Assembly (NCBI RefSeq): GCF_003852235.1
Contig: NZ_CP027732.1
Location: 2,666,001 to 2,730,000 of the forward strand
DNA from: Pseudomonas sp. R4-35-07
GTDB taxonomy: Bacteria > Pseudomonadota > Gammaproteobacteria > Pseudomonadales > Pseudomonadaceae
DNA length: 64,000 nt
Direction of reading: 5' to 3'
Positions 8,502-16,887 of the stretch are shown one piece after another. The position numbers were made by a program, and so were the translations under genes. Under the pieces are notes generated by a model, which ran no database searches, had not been told where the DNA came from, and worked only from the letters and a program-made list of their open reading frames with translations. Numbering within the stretch: position 1 is the first letter of the stretch; each line of letters begins with the position of its first letter.

Positions 8502-9482
8502 ATGAGTGACAGTAGCCAGCGCATGGCCAGCGATATCGATCAGATGACCGAAGTGGCGATGCTCTATTACCTCGAGAACGTCACTCAGGAGGCCATCGCC
8601 AAGCGCTTCGACCTGTCGCGGGCCAAGGTCAGCCGCTTGCTCAAGCGGGCACGCGATGAAGGTATTGTCGAGGTGCGGGTGTTGCAGCACCCGGCGATGA
8701 ACAACGAGTTGGAGCGGGCGCTGGTCGAGCGCTTCAAGCTGGATCGCGCGTTGATCGCGGTTGATCACAGCGACCCGGACACCCAGCGCTCGGCCGTCGC
8801 CAGCCTGGTGGCCAATTACCTGAATAAAACCTTGGGCGACGGCATGATCGTCGCGGTGGGCATGGGGCGTAACGTCGGCGCGGTGGCCGATAACGTCTTT
8901 CTGCCGGTGACGCGCAACTGCACGTTTGTCTGCGCCATCGGCGGTTCGCTCAAGGCCGGCGAGTACATGAACCCCGACCATATCTGCCGGCGCCTGGCCC
9001 TGCGCTTTGGTGGCGAAAGTGAAAGCCTGTACGCCCCGGCGCTGGTGGCCAACCCGGAACTGCGCGGTGTGTTGATCAACAACGACACGGTGCGCTCGAC
9101 CCTGGACCGCGCGCGCCGCGCCGATATTGCCCTGATCGGCATCGGCGACATGAGTGAAAACAGCAACATGGTGCGCATGGGCTGGTTCTCGCCCCAGGAA
9201 ATCGCCCAGGCACGCTTGTCCGGCACGGTGGGCGACATGATGGGTTACGACTTTATCGATATCCACGGTCAACCGGCGGTCAACGCCATCCAGGGGCGGG
9301 TCATCGGCCTGACGGTGCAGGAACTGTTCCGCATCCCGGACGTGGTGGCGATTGCCAGTGAGAACACCAAGGCGGCGGCGACCTTGGGGGCGTTGCGGTC
9401 GGGGGTGATCAATACCCTGGCAACGACCGTCACCAATGCCCACACCATCCTCGCGCTGGACGACGCCACCCGAAAATCCTGA
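8502..9482 (+). CDS. SorC-family sugar-responsive transcriptional regulator (EryD-like)
   Basis: This 326-aa regulator has an N-terminal helix-turn-helix (VTQEAIAKRFDLSRAKVSRLLKRARDEG pattern, residues about 27-55, quoted here only as the helix region) followed by a sugar-phosphate-sensing domain of the SorC/DeoR C-terminal type. ATG 8502 is used, with GGAAG upstream; an in-frame TTG at 8475 is unlikely. It probably senses a phosphorylated tetrulose intermediate and binds the TGATCA palindromes in the divergent spacer, controlling both transcription units. The family is secure; effector and sites are inferred. Confidence 0.85.
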   Translation: MSDSSQRMASDIDQMTEVAMLYYLENVTQEAIAKRFDLSRAKVSRLLKRARDEGIVEVRVLQHPAMNNELERALVERFKLDRALIAVDHSDPDTQRSAVASLVANYLNKTLGDGMIVAVGMGRNVGAVADNVFLPVTRNCTFVCAIGGSLKAGEYMNPDHICRRLALRFGGESESLYAPALVANPELRGVLINNDTVRSTLDRARRADIALIGIGDMSENSNMVRMGWFSPQEIAQARLSGTVGDMMGYDFIDIHGQPAVNAIQGRVIGLTVQELFRIPDVVAIASENTKAAATLGALRSGVINTLATTVTNAHTILALDDATRKS

Positions 9483-9497
9483 CACGCCGCAGATCAA

Positions 9498-9693
9498 AAT
9501 GTGGGAGGGGGCTTGCCCCCGATTGATCGTTCCCACGCTCCGCGTGGTAACCCCGCTCGGGACGCTCCGCGTCCCGCCAACGTCCGGTGACGCAGAGCGC
9601 CACGGGCTGCATTCCCACGCGGGAGCGTGGGCACGATCTTGACAGATGCGCTCACTGGCACACCGCCATCGGGAGCAAGCCCCCTCCCACATG
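9498..9693. repeat. REP doublet (type A) split by a type-B element
   Basis: A type-A REP core at 9498-9520 and its inverted partner near 9664-9693 enclose a type-B palindrome at about 9524-9640. The usual spacing between the paired REP cores in this window is about 45-50 nt; here it is about 145 nt, as if one repeat inserted into another. The composite lies downstream of the SorC-type gene. Confidence 0.8.
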
Positions 9694-9938
9694 GGTTTTG
9701 TGTGGGTTCAGAAGACAGGTTTTGTAATAGTTTTGCGTTGTAGGCAAATCGTATTTGGGCTGTAGGATTCAAGTCCTTTCGTTACCTCAGGACTTGCATG
9801 AACACCCTCTCGGAGCCTCCCAGTCGTCTTTCCCCAAGACTCCCGCACAAGCACCCCATATTGCATCGACTAACCTTGTCCCGGTCCCATGACCGCGCTT
9901 TGCCGTGCCCGGCATTCTTGAATACAGAGACTTTTTAA
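9694..9938 (+). promoter_or_regulatory. Leader region of the terC-like gene with two hairpins
   Basis: Two perfect short hairpins lie upstream of the TerC-like gene: AAGTCCT/AGGACTT at 9771-9795 and GTCTT/AAGAC at 9826-9840. TerC-family genes in other bacteria can be preceded by manganese riboswitches, but I could not match the conserved yybP-ykoY core here. Nothing else was recognised in this stretch. Confidence 0.25.
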
Positions 9939-11507
9939 ATGGAATGGTTAGCGGATCCAACGGCCTGGCTCGGCCTGGCGACCTTGATTGTGCTGGAACT
10001 GGTGCTGGGTATCGACAACCTGGTGTTTATCGCGATCCTGGCGGACAAGCTGCCGCCGGAGCAGCGCGACCGTGCGCGGCTGATCGGTTTGTCCCTGGCC
10101 TTGCTGATGCGCCTGGGTCTGCTGGCAAGTATTTCCTGGTTGGTCACGCTGACCCAGCCGCTGTTCGAGGTATTCGACAAAAGCTTCTCCGGCCGTGACC
10201 TGATCATGCTGTTCGGCGGTGTGTTCCTGTTGTTCAAGGCCACCATGGAATTGCATGAGCGCCTGGAAGGGCATGTGGCCCAGCATAAGGGCAATGTGGC
10301 TTACGCGATGTTCTGGCCGATCGTGGCGCAGATCGTGGTGCTCGACGCGGTGTTCTCCCTCGATGCGGTGATTACCGCCGTGGGCATGGTCGATGAGCTG
10401 GCGGTGATGATGATCGCGGTGATCGTGTCCATCGGCCTGATGATCGTGGCGAGCAAGCCGCTGACCCGCTTCGTCAACGCACACCCGACCGTGATCATGC
10501 TCTGCCTGGGCTTTTTGATGATGATCGGCTTCGCGCTGACTGCCGAAGGCCTGGGCTTCCATATTCCCAAAGGCTACCTGTATGCGGCGATCGGCTTCTC
10601 GATCCTGATTGAAGTGTTCAACCAGATCGCCCGTTCGCGGCGCAAGAAATCGGCGCAAGGCGTATTACCAGTGCGCGAGCGTACGGCCCACGCAGTGATG
10701 CGCTTGCTCGGCGGTCGCAGCCTGGCGGTGGAAGAGGTGGGTGAAGAGGTCGCCGATCTGCTGGGCGAGGTGGATGCTGCGCAAGGTCCGCTGTTCGACC
10801 GACGCGAACGGGTGATGATCAGCGGTGTGCTGCAACTGGCCGAACGCCCGATCCGCACGATAATGACCCCGCGGGCCAAGGTCGACTGCATCGACCTGGC
10901 GGATGATCCCGAGAGTATTCGCCTGAAGCTGATGCATTCGTCCTACTCGCGTTTGCCGTTGATCCGCAACGGCGCGGTCGATGAGCCCTTGGGTTTCGTG
11001 CACAAAAAGGAGTTGCTCAAGGAGTATCTGGCCGGCAACGAGCCGAACCTTGAGCATCTGGCGCGTCGGGCGATCAACCTGCTGGACAGCTTTTCGATCC
11101 TCAATGCCCTGGAGCAGATGCGTCAGGAATCCACCCACATCGCCTTTGTGATCAACGAATTCGGCGACTTCATGGGGGTTTTGAGCATGACCGACATCCT
11201 CGAATCCATCGCCGGTGAGTTGCCGGACGCCAGTGAAATCGAGGGGCCGGATATCGTCGCGGAGGGTGACGGATTTCGCGCCAGTGGCGCCTTGAACTTG
11301 AGCCAGGTCGGTCAGCGCACGGGCTTCAAGGCGGCGGCTACCGAGGATTATCAAACGCTGGCTGGCCTGCTGATGAGCCTGCTCGATCGTCTGCCTGTGG
11401 TGGGCGATAGCCTGGAATATGAGGGCTGGCGATTAACGGTGGCTGCGGTTGAAGAGCGGCGGGTGACCCAGGTGGTTTTGCAGCCTTGCTCCGGTCAAAG
11501 CGCATGA
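9939..11507 (+). CDS. TerC-family membrane protein with CBS and CorC_HlyC domains
   Basis: This 522-aa protein has three parts. Residues 1-230 form a TerC-type membrane domain with about seven helices and paired acidic motifs (LGIDNLVF and [12 protein letters not shown]) likely to bind metal. Residues about 300-420 hold a CBS pair ([13 protein letters not shown] start). The C-terminus is a CorC/HlyC domain. The layout matches E. coli YoaE/YegH-like proteins, thought to act in metal-ion export or envelope stress. It appears monocistronic. Its last 170 nt are overlapped by the convergent thioredoxin-like gene. Confidence 0.88.
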   Translation: MEWLADPTAWLGLATLIVLELVLGIDNLVFIAILADKLPPEQRDRARLIGLSLALLMRLGLLASISWLVTLTQPLFEVFDKSFSGRDLIMLFGGVFLLFKATMELHERLEGHVAQHKGNVAYAMFWPIVAQIVVLDAVFSLDAVITAVGMVDELAVMMIAVIVSIGLMIVASKPLTRFVNAHPTVIMLCLGFLMMIGFALTAEGLGFHIPKGYLYAAIGFSILIEVFNQIARSRRKKSAQGVLPVRERTAHAVMRLLGGRSLAVEEVGEEVADLLGEVDAAQGPLFDRRERVMISGVLQLAERPIRTIMTPRAKVDCIDLADDPESIRLKLMHSSYSRLPLIRNGAVDEPLGFVHKKELLKEYLAGNEPNLEHLARRAINLLDSFSILNALEQMRQESTHIAFVINEFGDFMGVLSMTDILESIAGELPDASEIEGPDIVAEGDGFRASGALNLSQVGQRTGFKAAATEDYQTLAGLLMSLLDRLPVVGDSLEYEGWRLTVAAVEERRVTQVVLQPCSGQSA

Positions 11508-11817
11508 ATAGCGCGTGCACGAACTGCTGTTGCTCCTCCACGGGGCCGAAACCCTTGTGCAGTTCCACCCTGTTGCCGCGCTCGTAGACCAGCAGCGTTG
11601 GCGTGCCGGTAACGTCAGGGTGCCTTGGGGTGTGCGCGCAATCGAGCACCATGCACACGATCCACGGATGTTGCCAGGCAACCTGTTCGAATAAGGGCAC
11701 TGCGCTGACGCAGGCGTGGCAGTGCTCTGAAACGAACAGGATGAAGACCGGGCGTGGTGTGTTCAGCACGCGCTGGAAGTCCTTGGCGCTGGAAATTGTT
11801 CGCGTGGCTGCGCCCAT
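11338..11817 (-). CDS. Thioredoxin-like protein with extended proline-rich tail
   Basis: This 159-aa protein has a thioredoxin-like core with the redox motif SEHCHACVS (CHAC) near residues 30-38, a following hydrophobic strand (WIVCMVLDC), and the cis-Pro region [12 protein letters not shown] 11817 is supported by an AGGAG sequence upstream. The core ends near residue 107; the remaining 50 residues are Pro/Ala/Gln-rich and are encoded antisense to the 3' end of the terC-like gene. No signal peptide is seen, so it is probably cytoplasmic. Partner unknown. Confidence 0.7.
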   Translation of the reverse strand: MGAATRTISSAKDFQRVLNTPRPVFILFVSEHCHACVSAVPLFEQVAWQHPWIVCMVLDCAHTPRHPDVTGTPTLLVYERGNRVELHKGFGPVEEQQQFVHALFMRFDRSKAAKPPGSPAALQPQPPLIASPHIPGYRPPQADDRAGSSAGQPAFDNPR

Positions 11818-11890
11818 GGTGATCTCCTGCCGGTAGCGTGGGTGTGGGCCAACGCTAAGCCGCTGGCTCACCCGCGTCTACTGTCAACCT

Positions 11891-12139
11891 TCACAGGTCC
11901 GGCCCGCGCTCCAGCCGTTCCCGTGCCTTGCGCGCCTGGCTTGCGCACTTGCGGTATTCCTCATTGTCGCGGGCCGCTTTGGCGTCGCGGTAGTCATGGT
12001 GGTTCTGGCTGGTGTAGTTGGTGTCGAAGGCTTCCTTGAGTTTTTGCAATTCTTCCTTGCAGTTGCGGCGGTCGTTGCTGGCCAGGGCGTTGCCGGCCAG
12101 CAACGTGCCAATGATCAACAGGCTAAGGCTAAGCTTCAT
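11891..12139 (-). CDS. Small secreted hypothetical protein
   Basis: This 82-aa protein begins with a clear Sec signal peptide (MKLSLSLLIIGTLLAGNALA, cleavage after ALA). The mature part is about 62 residues, highly charged and rich in Arg, Lys, Glu and Asn, with two cysteines that could form a disulfide. It is most likely periplasmic. The family was not recognised and no function is proposed. A type-C REP-like palindrome lies just upstream of its start. Confidence 0.65.
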   Translation of the reverse strand: MKLSLSLLIIGTLLAGNALASNDRRNCKEELQKLKEAFDTNYTSQNHHDYRDAKAARDNEEYRKCASQARKARERLERGPDL

Positions 12140-12153
12140 CAGGGCAGGATCCT

Positions 12154-12267
12154 TGTAGGAGCGAGCTTGCTCGCGAAAACCGTCAACGATAACGCGGGCA
12201 GCCTGCTTCTACCGGGTGGCTGGGCGTTCTTCGCGAGCAAGGGCTAGCCGCCCGCCTCGCTCCTACA
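12154..12267. repeat. Palindromic repeat, type C (TGTAGGAGCGAGCTTGCTCGCGA family)
   Basis: A long imperfect inverted repeat starts TGTAGGAGCGAGCTTGCTCG and ends in the complementary CGCTCCTACA. This is the common Pseudomonas repeat distinct from types A and B. It separates the small secreted gene from the aminosugar-type transporter region. Confidence 0.85.
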
Positions 12268-12524
12268 GGCTAGCCCATCACATTGAATCTTCCATTTGCC
12301 CAGTGTTGGTGCGCAGTAACACTGTGTGAGGTCATGCGTAGCAGTGCACCGCAAAGTAATGGCGCGACGCCCTTACGGCATTGATAACTATCTCACTGAT
12401 ACCGATAGAGTTTTCCTACAGCATATTTTTTTTACCACGCCTATGGCACACTTTCTGCTGTCTATTCCGTTGTTACATACCAAGTTCCGGTATAGCGGAA
12501 TACACAACTCCTGGAGTGCTTGTC
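12268..12524 (+). promoter_or_regulatory. Promoter region of the ABC importer operon with IclR-type dyad
   Basis: This is the non-coding leader of the importer operon. An inverted repeat GTTCCGGTATAGCGGAATAC (arms TTCCG at 12485-12489 and CGGAA at 12496-12500) lies about 25 nt before the start codon. TTCC-spacer-GGAA dyads are typical of IclR-family operators, and an IclR-type gene lies in this cluster. The dyad also covers a possible -10 element (TATAGC). Function is inferred. Confidence 0.5.
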
Positions 12525-13373
12525 ATGCATCACCGACCTTCCGTGTTCAAAGCGTGTGTTTTTCTCTTCGCCGCATCGGCTACCGTTGCCAGCCTCGCGC
12601 AGGCAGCGGACAGCAAGCTCGATGATGTGCTCAAGCGTGGGCACCTCATCGTGGGTACAGGCAGTACCAATGCGCCGTGGCACTTCCAGGGAGCGGATGG
12701 CAAGTTGCAGGGGTTTGATATCGACATCGGCCGCATCGTGGCCAAGGGCTTGTTCAACGACCCGAGCAAGGTCGAGTACGTGGTGCAGTCTTCCGACGCA
12801 CGTATTCCCAACCTGCTGACCGACAAGGTCGACATGAGCTGCCAGTTCATCACCGTCACCGCCAGCCGTGCGCAGCAGGTGGCCTTCACCCTGCCGTATT
12901 ACCGCGAAGGCGTGGGCCTGCTGCTGCCGAACAACAGCAAGTACAAGGAAATCGAAGACCTGCAGGCGGCCGGCGATGGTGTCACCGTGGCCGTGTTGCA
13001 GAACGTGTATGCCGAAGAATTGGTCCACCAGGCGCTGCCCAAGGCCAAGGTTGACCAGTACGACAGCGTCGACCTGATGTACCAGGCCGTGAACTCCGGT
13101 CGCGCCGATGCCGCCGCCACCGATCAGTCGTCGGTCAAATACCTGATGGTGCAAAACCCCGGCCGCTACCGCAGCCCGGCCTATGCCTGGAGCCCGCAGA
13201 CTTACGCGTGTGCGGTCAAGCGTGGCGACCAGGACTGGCTGAACTTCGTCAATACCGCGCTGCATGAAGCCATGACCGGCGTTGAATTTCCCGCCTACAA
13301 GGCGTCGTTCAAGCAATGGTTCGGCGTGGACCTGCCAGAGCCGGCGATTGGTTTTCCTGTGGAATTCAAGTGA
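12525..13373 (+). CDS. Polar amino-acid/aminosugar-type ABC transporter periplasmic binding protein
   Basis: This 282-aa protein starts with a Sec signal peptide (cleavage near AQAADS) and is a family-3 (HisJ/GlnH-like) solute-binding protein: RGHLIVGTGSTNAPWHF, GFDIDIGRIVAKGLF and the ligand-loop region DMSCQFITVTASRAQQVAF. ATG 12525 begins the signal peptide; the longer frame is discarded. It should deliver its ligand to the two permeases and ATPase downstream. From the enzymes in the cluster the ligand may be D-glucosaminate or a related amino-sugar acid. The ligand is inferred. Confidence 0.88.
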   Translation: MHHRPSVFKACVFLFAASATVASLAQAADSKLDDVLKRGHLIVGTGSTNAPWHFQGADGKLQGFDIDIGRIVAKGLFNDPSKVEYVVQSSDARIPNLLTDKVDMSCQFITVTASRAQQVAFTLPYYREGVGLLLPNNSKYKEIEDLQAAGDGVTVAVLQNVYAEELVHQALPKAKVDQYDSVDLMYQAVNSGRADAAATDQSSVKYLMVQNPGRYRSPAYAWSPQTYACAVKRGDQDWLNFVNTALHEAMTGVEFPAYKASFKQWFGVDLPEPAIGFPVEFK

Positions 13374-13425
13374 TCCAGAACAATCGGGGCGTGCTTGACG
13401 GCGCCCCACTCAGGTACTGCCGACC

Positions 13426-14088
13426 ATGAACTATCAGTTGAACTTTGCCGCCGTATGGCGTGATTTCGACACCTTGCTGGCGGGGCTCGGCCTGGGCCTG
13501 CAGTTGGCCTTGCTGTCGATCGCCATCGGCTGCGTGATCGGCCTGCTGATGGCGTTTGCCATGCTGTCCAGGCACCGGGCGTTGCGTGTGTTCGCTTCGG
13601 TGTATGTGACGGTGGTGCGCAATACGCCGATCCTGGTGCTGATCCTGTTGATCTATTTTGCCTTGCCGTCGCTGGGGATCCGCCTGGATAAAATTCCCTC
13701 GTTCATCATCACCTTGTCGCTGTACGCCGGGGCTTATCTGACCGAAGTGTTCCGCGCCGGGCTGTTGAACATTCCCAAGGGCTTGCGCGAAGCCGGGTTG
13801 GCGATCGGCCTGGGGGAGTGGCGTATTCGCGCGTATATCACCGTGCCGGTGATGCTGCGCAACGTGCTGCCGGCGCTGTCGAACAACTTTATCTCGCTGT
13901 TCAAGGACACCTCGCTGGCCGCTGCGATTGCAGTGCCGGAGCTGACCTATTACGCCCGCAAGATCAACGTCGAAAGCTACCGGGTGATCGAAACCTGGCT
14001 GGTGACGACGGCGCTCTACGTGGCCGCCTGTTACCTCATTGCCATGCTGCTCCGTTACCTGGAGCAGCGTCTGGCGATCCGTCGTTAA
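13426..14088 (+). CDS. ABC transporter permease, His/Glu/Gln/Arg/opine (HisM) family
   Basis: This 220-aa inner-membrane protein has about five transmembrane segments. It carries the EAA loop EAGLAIGLGEWRIRAYITVP near residues 124-143 that docks to the ATPase. It pairs with the second permease, whose start lies 12 nt after its stop. Its N-terminus is hydrophobic without a cleavable signal. Confidence 0.9.
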   Translation: MNYQLNFAAVWRDFDTLLAGLGLGLQLALLSIAIGCVIGLLMAFAMLSRHRALRVFASVYVTVVRNTPILVLILLIYFALPSLGIRLDKIPSFIITLSLYAGAYLTEVFRAGLLNIPKGLREAGLAIGLGEWRIRAYITVPVMLRNVLPALSNNFISLFKDTSLAAAIAVPELTYYARKINVESYRVIETWLVTTALYVAACYLIAMLLRYLEQRLAIRR

Positions 14089-14100
14089 GGAGGGTTTTCC

Positions 14101-14763
14101 ATGTACGAATCCCCTAGCTGGCTGCATGAACTGTGGATCGCCCGGGAGACGCTGTGGGCCGGGTTCCAGACCAGTCTCTATTGCTCGGCGCTGGCGATTA
14201 TCTTCGGCACCCTGATCGGTATCTTCGCCGGGCTGGTGCTGACCTACGGCAAGTTCTGGATGCGTGCGCCGTTTCGCCTGTATGTCGACCTGATTCGTGG
14301 CACGCCGGTATTCGTGCTGGTATTGGCGTGTTTCTACATGCTGCCGGCGCTCGGTTGGCAAATCAGCGCGTTCCAGGCCGGCGCGGTCGGGCTCACGCTG
14401 TTCTGTGGCTCCCATGTCGCGGAAATCGTGCGCGGTGCGCTGCAGGCCATCCCCCGTGGGCAACTGGAAGCGGGCAAGGCAATTGGCCTGACGTTCTACC
14501 AGTCCCTGGGCTACGTGCTGTTGCCCCAGGCGCTGCGGCAGATCCTGCCGACCTGGGTTAACTCCTCCACGGAAATCGTCAAGGCCTCGACCTTGCTCTC
14601 GGTGATCGGCGTGGCCGAGCTGCTGCTGAGCACCCAGCAAGTCATTGCGCGCACCTTCATGACCCTGGAGTTCTACCTGTTCGCAGGCTTCATGTTCTTT
14701 GTCATCAACTACGCCATCGAGTTATTCGGGCGCTACATTGAAAAGCGGGTGGCCTTGCCATGA
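14101..14763 (+). CDS. ABC transporter permease, HisQ/GltK-type second permease
   Basis: This 220-aa partner permease has five predicted membrane segments and the docking loop [20 protein letters not shown]. The start ATG is preceded by AAGGAGGG. Its TGA overlaps the ATG of the ATPase gene (ATGA at 14760-14763), so the two are translationally coupled. Together with the first permease it forms the heterodimeric channel. Confidence 0.9.
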   Translation: MYESPSWLHELWIARETLWAGFQTSLYCSALAIIFGTLIGIFAGLVLTYGKFWMRAPFRLYVDLIRGTPVFVLVLACFYMLPALGWQISAFQAGAVGLTLFCGSHVAEIVRGALQAIPRGQLEAGKAIGLTFYQSLGYVLLPQALRQILPTWVNSSTEIVKASTLLSVIGVAELLLSTQQVIARTFMTLEFYLFAGFMFFVINYAIELFGRYIEKRVALP

Positions 14764-15542
14764 ATCAACCTCAAACAATCGAACCGTTGCTGAACATTCG
14801 TGGCCTGCGCAAGCAATACGGGGACGTTGAAGTGCTCAAGGGCGTCGACCTGAGCCTGCAGCGTGGCAACGTGGTGACCTTGATCGGTTCCAGTGGCTCG
14901 GGCAAGACCACCCTGTTGCGTTGCGTCAACCTGCTGGAAGAATTCCAGGGCGGGCAGATTACCCTGGATGGCGCGTCCATCGGCTACAGCGACGTGGCCG
15001 GCAAGCGCGTGCGTCACCCCGAGCGGGTGATCGCCCAGCACCGCGCCATGACCGGCATGGCGTTTCAGCAGTTCAACCTGTTCCCGCATCTGACCGCCTT
15101 GCAGAACGTGACCCTGGGTTTGTTGAAAGTTAAGAAAATGCCTAAGGACGAGGCCGTGTCGCTCGCGGAAAAATGGCTCGACCGTGTGGGACTTCTGGAA
15201 CGTCGCAATCACTTCCCCGGCCAGTTGTCCGGTGGCCAGCAACAGCGCGTGGCGATTGCCCGGGCCATTGCCATGAACCCCAGCCTGATGCTGTTCGACG
15301 AAGTCACCTCGGCCCTCGACCCGGAGCTGGTGGGCGAAGTGCTCAGCGTAATCAAGGGATTGGCGGAGGAGGGCATGACCATGTTGCTGGTCACCCACGA
15401 AATGCGCTTTGCCTATGAGGTCTCGGACAAGATCGTCTTCATGAACCAGGGTCGCATCGAAGAGCAGGGCTCGTCGAAGGACATCTTCGAGCGACCGCAG
15501 TCACCGCGTCTGGCGGAATTTCTCAAGAGCATTCGTTTTTAA
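14760..15542 (+). CDS. ABC transporter ATPase (GlnQ/HisP-type)
   Basis: This 260-aa ATPase has Walker [12 protein letters not shown] near residue 40, a Q-loop ([11 protein letters not shown]), the signature [14 protein letters not shown] and Walker [15 protein letters not shown] followed by the switch His in VTHEM. It energises the importer encoded just upstream. It is a full-length member of the polar amino-acid family. RidA follows after 14 nt in the same operon. Confidence 0.93.
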   Translation: MNQPQTIEPLLNIRGLRKQYGDVEVLKGVDLSLQRGNVVTLIGSSGSGKTTLLRCVNLLEEFQGGQITLDGASIGYSDVAGKRVRHPERVIAQHRAMTGMAFQQFNLFPHLTALQNVTLGLLKVKKMPKDEAVSLAEKWLDRVGLLERRNHFPGQLSGGQQQRVAIARAIAMNPSLMLFDEVTSALDPELVGEVLSVIKGLAEEGMTMLLVTHEMRFAYEVSDKIVFMNQGRIEEQGSSKDIFERPQSPRLAEFLKSIRF

Positions 15543-15556
15543 TCAGGAGCTATTTT

Positions 15557-15946
15557 ATGAGCATTACTCGTTACGGTACCGGCAGCACCGCCGGTGGCGG
15601 CCAGCCGCGTCCTTTCGCCCGTGCGGTGGAAGCCGATGGTTGGTTGTATGTGTCGGGCCAGGTGCCGGCGGTGGACGGTGAAATCATCAATGGCGGCATC
15701 ATCGAACAAACCCGCCAGACGATGCGCAACGTAGTGGCGATTCTGGAAGAGGCCGGCTACGAATTGAAAGACGTGGTGCGCGTCGGCGTATGGCTGGAAG
15801 ACCCACGGGATTTCTGGAGTTTCAACAAAGTCTTCGGCGAATACTTCACCCCGGAACACGCCCCGGCGCGCGCCTGTGTGCAGGCCAACATGATGGTGGA
15901 CTGCAAGGTGGAGATCGATTGCGTGGCCTACAAGAAAAAAGGCTAA
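15557..15946 (+). CDS. RidA-family enamine/imine deaminase
   Basis: This 129-aa protein resembles the RidA/YjgF/UK114 family, with the strand YVSGQVPAVDGEI near residues 32-44 and the C-terminal ARACVQANMMVDCKVEIDCVAY containing the family Arg. RidA proteins hydrolyse the reactive enamine or imine intermediates released by PLP-dependent dehydratases. That fits the PLP lyase encoded 0.9 kb downstream in the same cluster. It is probably cotranscribed with the transporter. Confidence 0.88.
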   Translation: MSITRYGTGSTAGGGQPRPFARAVEADGWLYVSGQVPAVDGEIINGGIIEQTRQTMRNVVAILEEAGYELKDVVRVGVWLEDPRDFWSFNKVFGEYFTPEHAPARACVQANMMVDCKVEIDCVAYKKKG

Positions 15947-15978
15947 ATTGCCCCACTCTTGAAGCCACAATGGATCAA

Positions 15979-16069
15979 ATGTGGAAGGGGGCTTGCCCCC
16001 GATAGCGGTGTATCAGCAACAAATGTACCTACTGGCACACCGCCATCGGGGGCAAGCCCCCTCCCACAG
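15979..16069. repeat. REP doublet (type A)
   Basis: Two inverted REP cores face each other across about 46 nt between ridA and the iclR-type gene. They may separate the transporter-ridA transcript from the regulator-lyase-kinase genes. Confidence 0.9.
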
Positions 16070-16113
16070 GGGATCACTGTGCAGCACACACCTTGTCAGG
16101 ACTTAACACTGCC

Positions 16114-16878
16114 ATGACCGAAGACACCATCAAACGCCGCGCCAAGGGCCTGGACCGTGCGTTCGATATCCTCGATTTTCTCAAGGAAATCGGCCAGCCA
16201 CTGCGCCCGAATGATATCGCCAGCGGCATCGGCAGCCCCAAGTCCACGGTCTACGAACTGGTCGCCTCGCTGCTCGAGCGGCGCATCCTGGAAACCGTGG
16301 GCAAGGACGGTCACGTCTACCTCGGACGCCAGTTGTACTTCCTAGGCCAGGCGCACCTGCGCCACTTCGACCTGACCCGCGAGGCCGACCACGCCTTGCA
16401 GGAGATCGTCAGCCAGACCCACGAAACCGCGCAGATGTGCCTGCTCAACGGGCGCAAGTACACGGTGGCGCTGATGCGCGAAGGCCAGCGGCATTTTCGT
16501 ATTTCCTCGGATATCGGCGAAAACGCGCCGATCCCCTGGACCGCCTCCGGGCGCCTGCTGCTCGGGCATTTGAGCGACCAGCAGATCATCGACCTGATTG
16601 ACCCCGACGATTTCATCCTGCCGGATGGCTTGCGCCTGCCCCTGGAGACCTTCCTGGCGCAGATCCGCCAGGCCACCCTCGACGGGTTCTTTTCCTTCGA
16701 CAGCGTGGCCGACACCTTCACCCACTGCTTTGCCGCCCCGGTGCGCGACGCGCAGGGCGTCAGCATTGCGACGCTGTGCATCGTCGCCCCGCGGGCCGAT
16801 GCGAGCAAAAACTATCACGACTATCGCCGGGTGCTGATCGACAGCGCCAACAACCTGGCCCGGCGCATCAACGAGTAG
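16114..16878 (+). CDS. IclR-family transcriptional regulator
   Basis: This 254-aa regulator has an N-terminal winged helix (RAFDILDFLKEIGQPLRPND, then SPKSTVYELVASL as the recognition region) and a C-terminal effector domain with conserved RxFxISSDIGENAPIPWTASGRLLL. It likely controls the transporter operon through the TTCCG-N6-CGGAA dyad near 12485 and perhaps its own downstream genes. The start ATG 16114 follows a short REP-bounded leader; the upstream in-frame TTG is unlikely. The PLP-lyase gene begins 9 nt after its stop. Confidence 0.88.
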   Translation: MTEDTIKRRAKGLDRAFDILDFLKEIGQPLRPNDIASGIGSPKSTVYELVASLLERRILETVGKDGHVYLGRQLYFLGQAHLRHFDLTREADHALQEIVSQTHETAQMCLLNGRKYTVALMREGQRHFRISSDIGENAPIPWTASGRLLLGHLSDQQIIDLIDPDDFILPDGLRLPLETFLAQIRQATLDGFFSFDSVADTFTHCFAAPVRDAQGVSIATLCIVAPRADASKNYHDYRRVLIDSANNLARRINE

Positions 16879-16887
16879 GAATTTCCC

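Noticed and set aside
8385..9692. 435-codon minus-strand frame opposite the SorC-type regulator
   Set aside because: It starts in the REP composite and contains repeat-derived sequence; the plus-strand regulator has clear family motifs.
9694..9938. yybP-ykoY-type manganese riboswitch before the terC-like gene
   Set aside because: The conserved junction sequences could not be found by eye; only unrelated short hairpins are present.
13366..14640. 424-codon minus-strand frame opposite the two permease genes
   Set aside because: It has Gln/His/Arg-rich composition typical of antisense frames to membrane genes and no family match.
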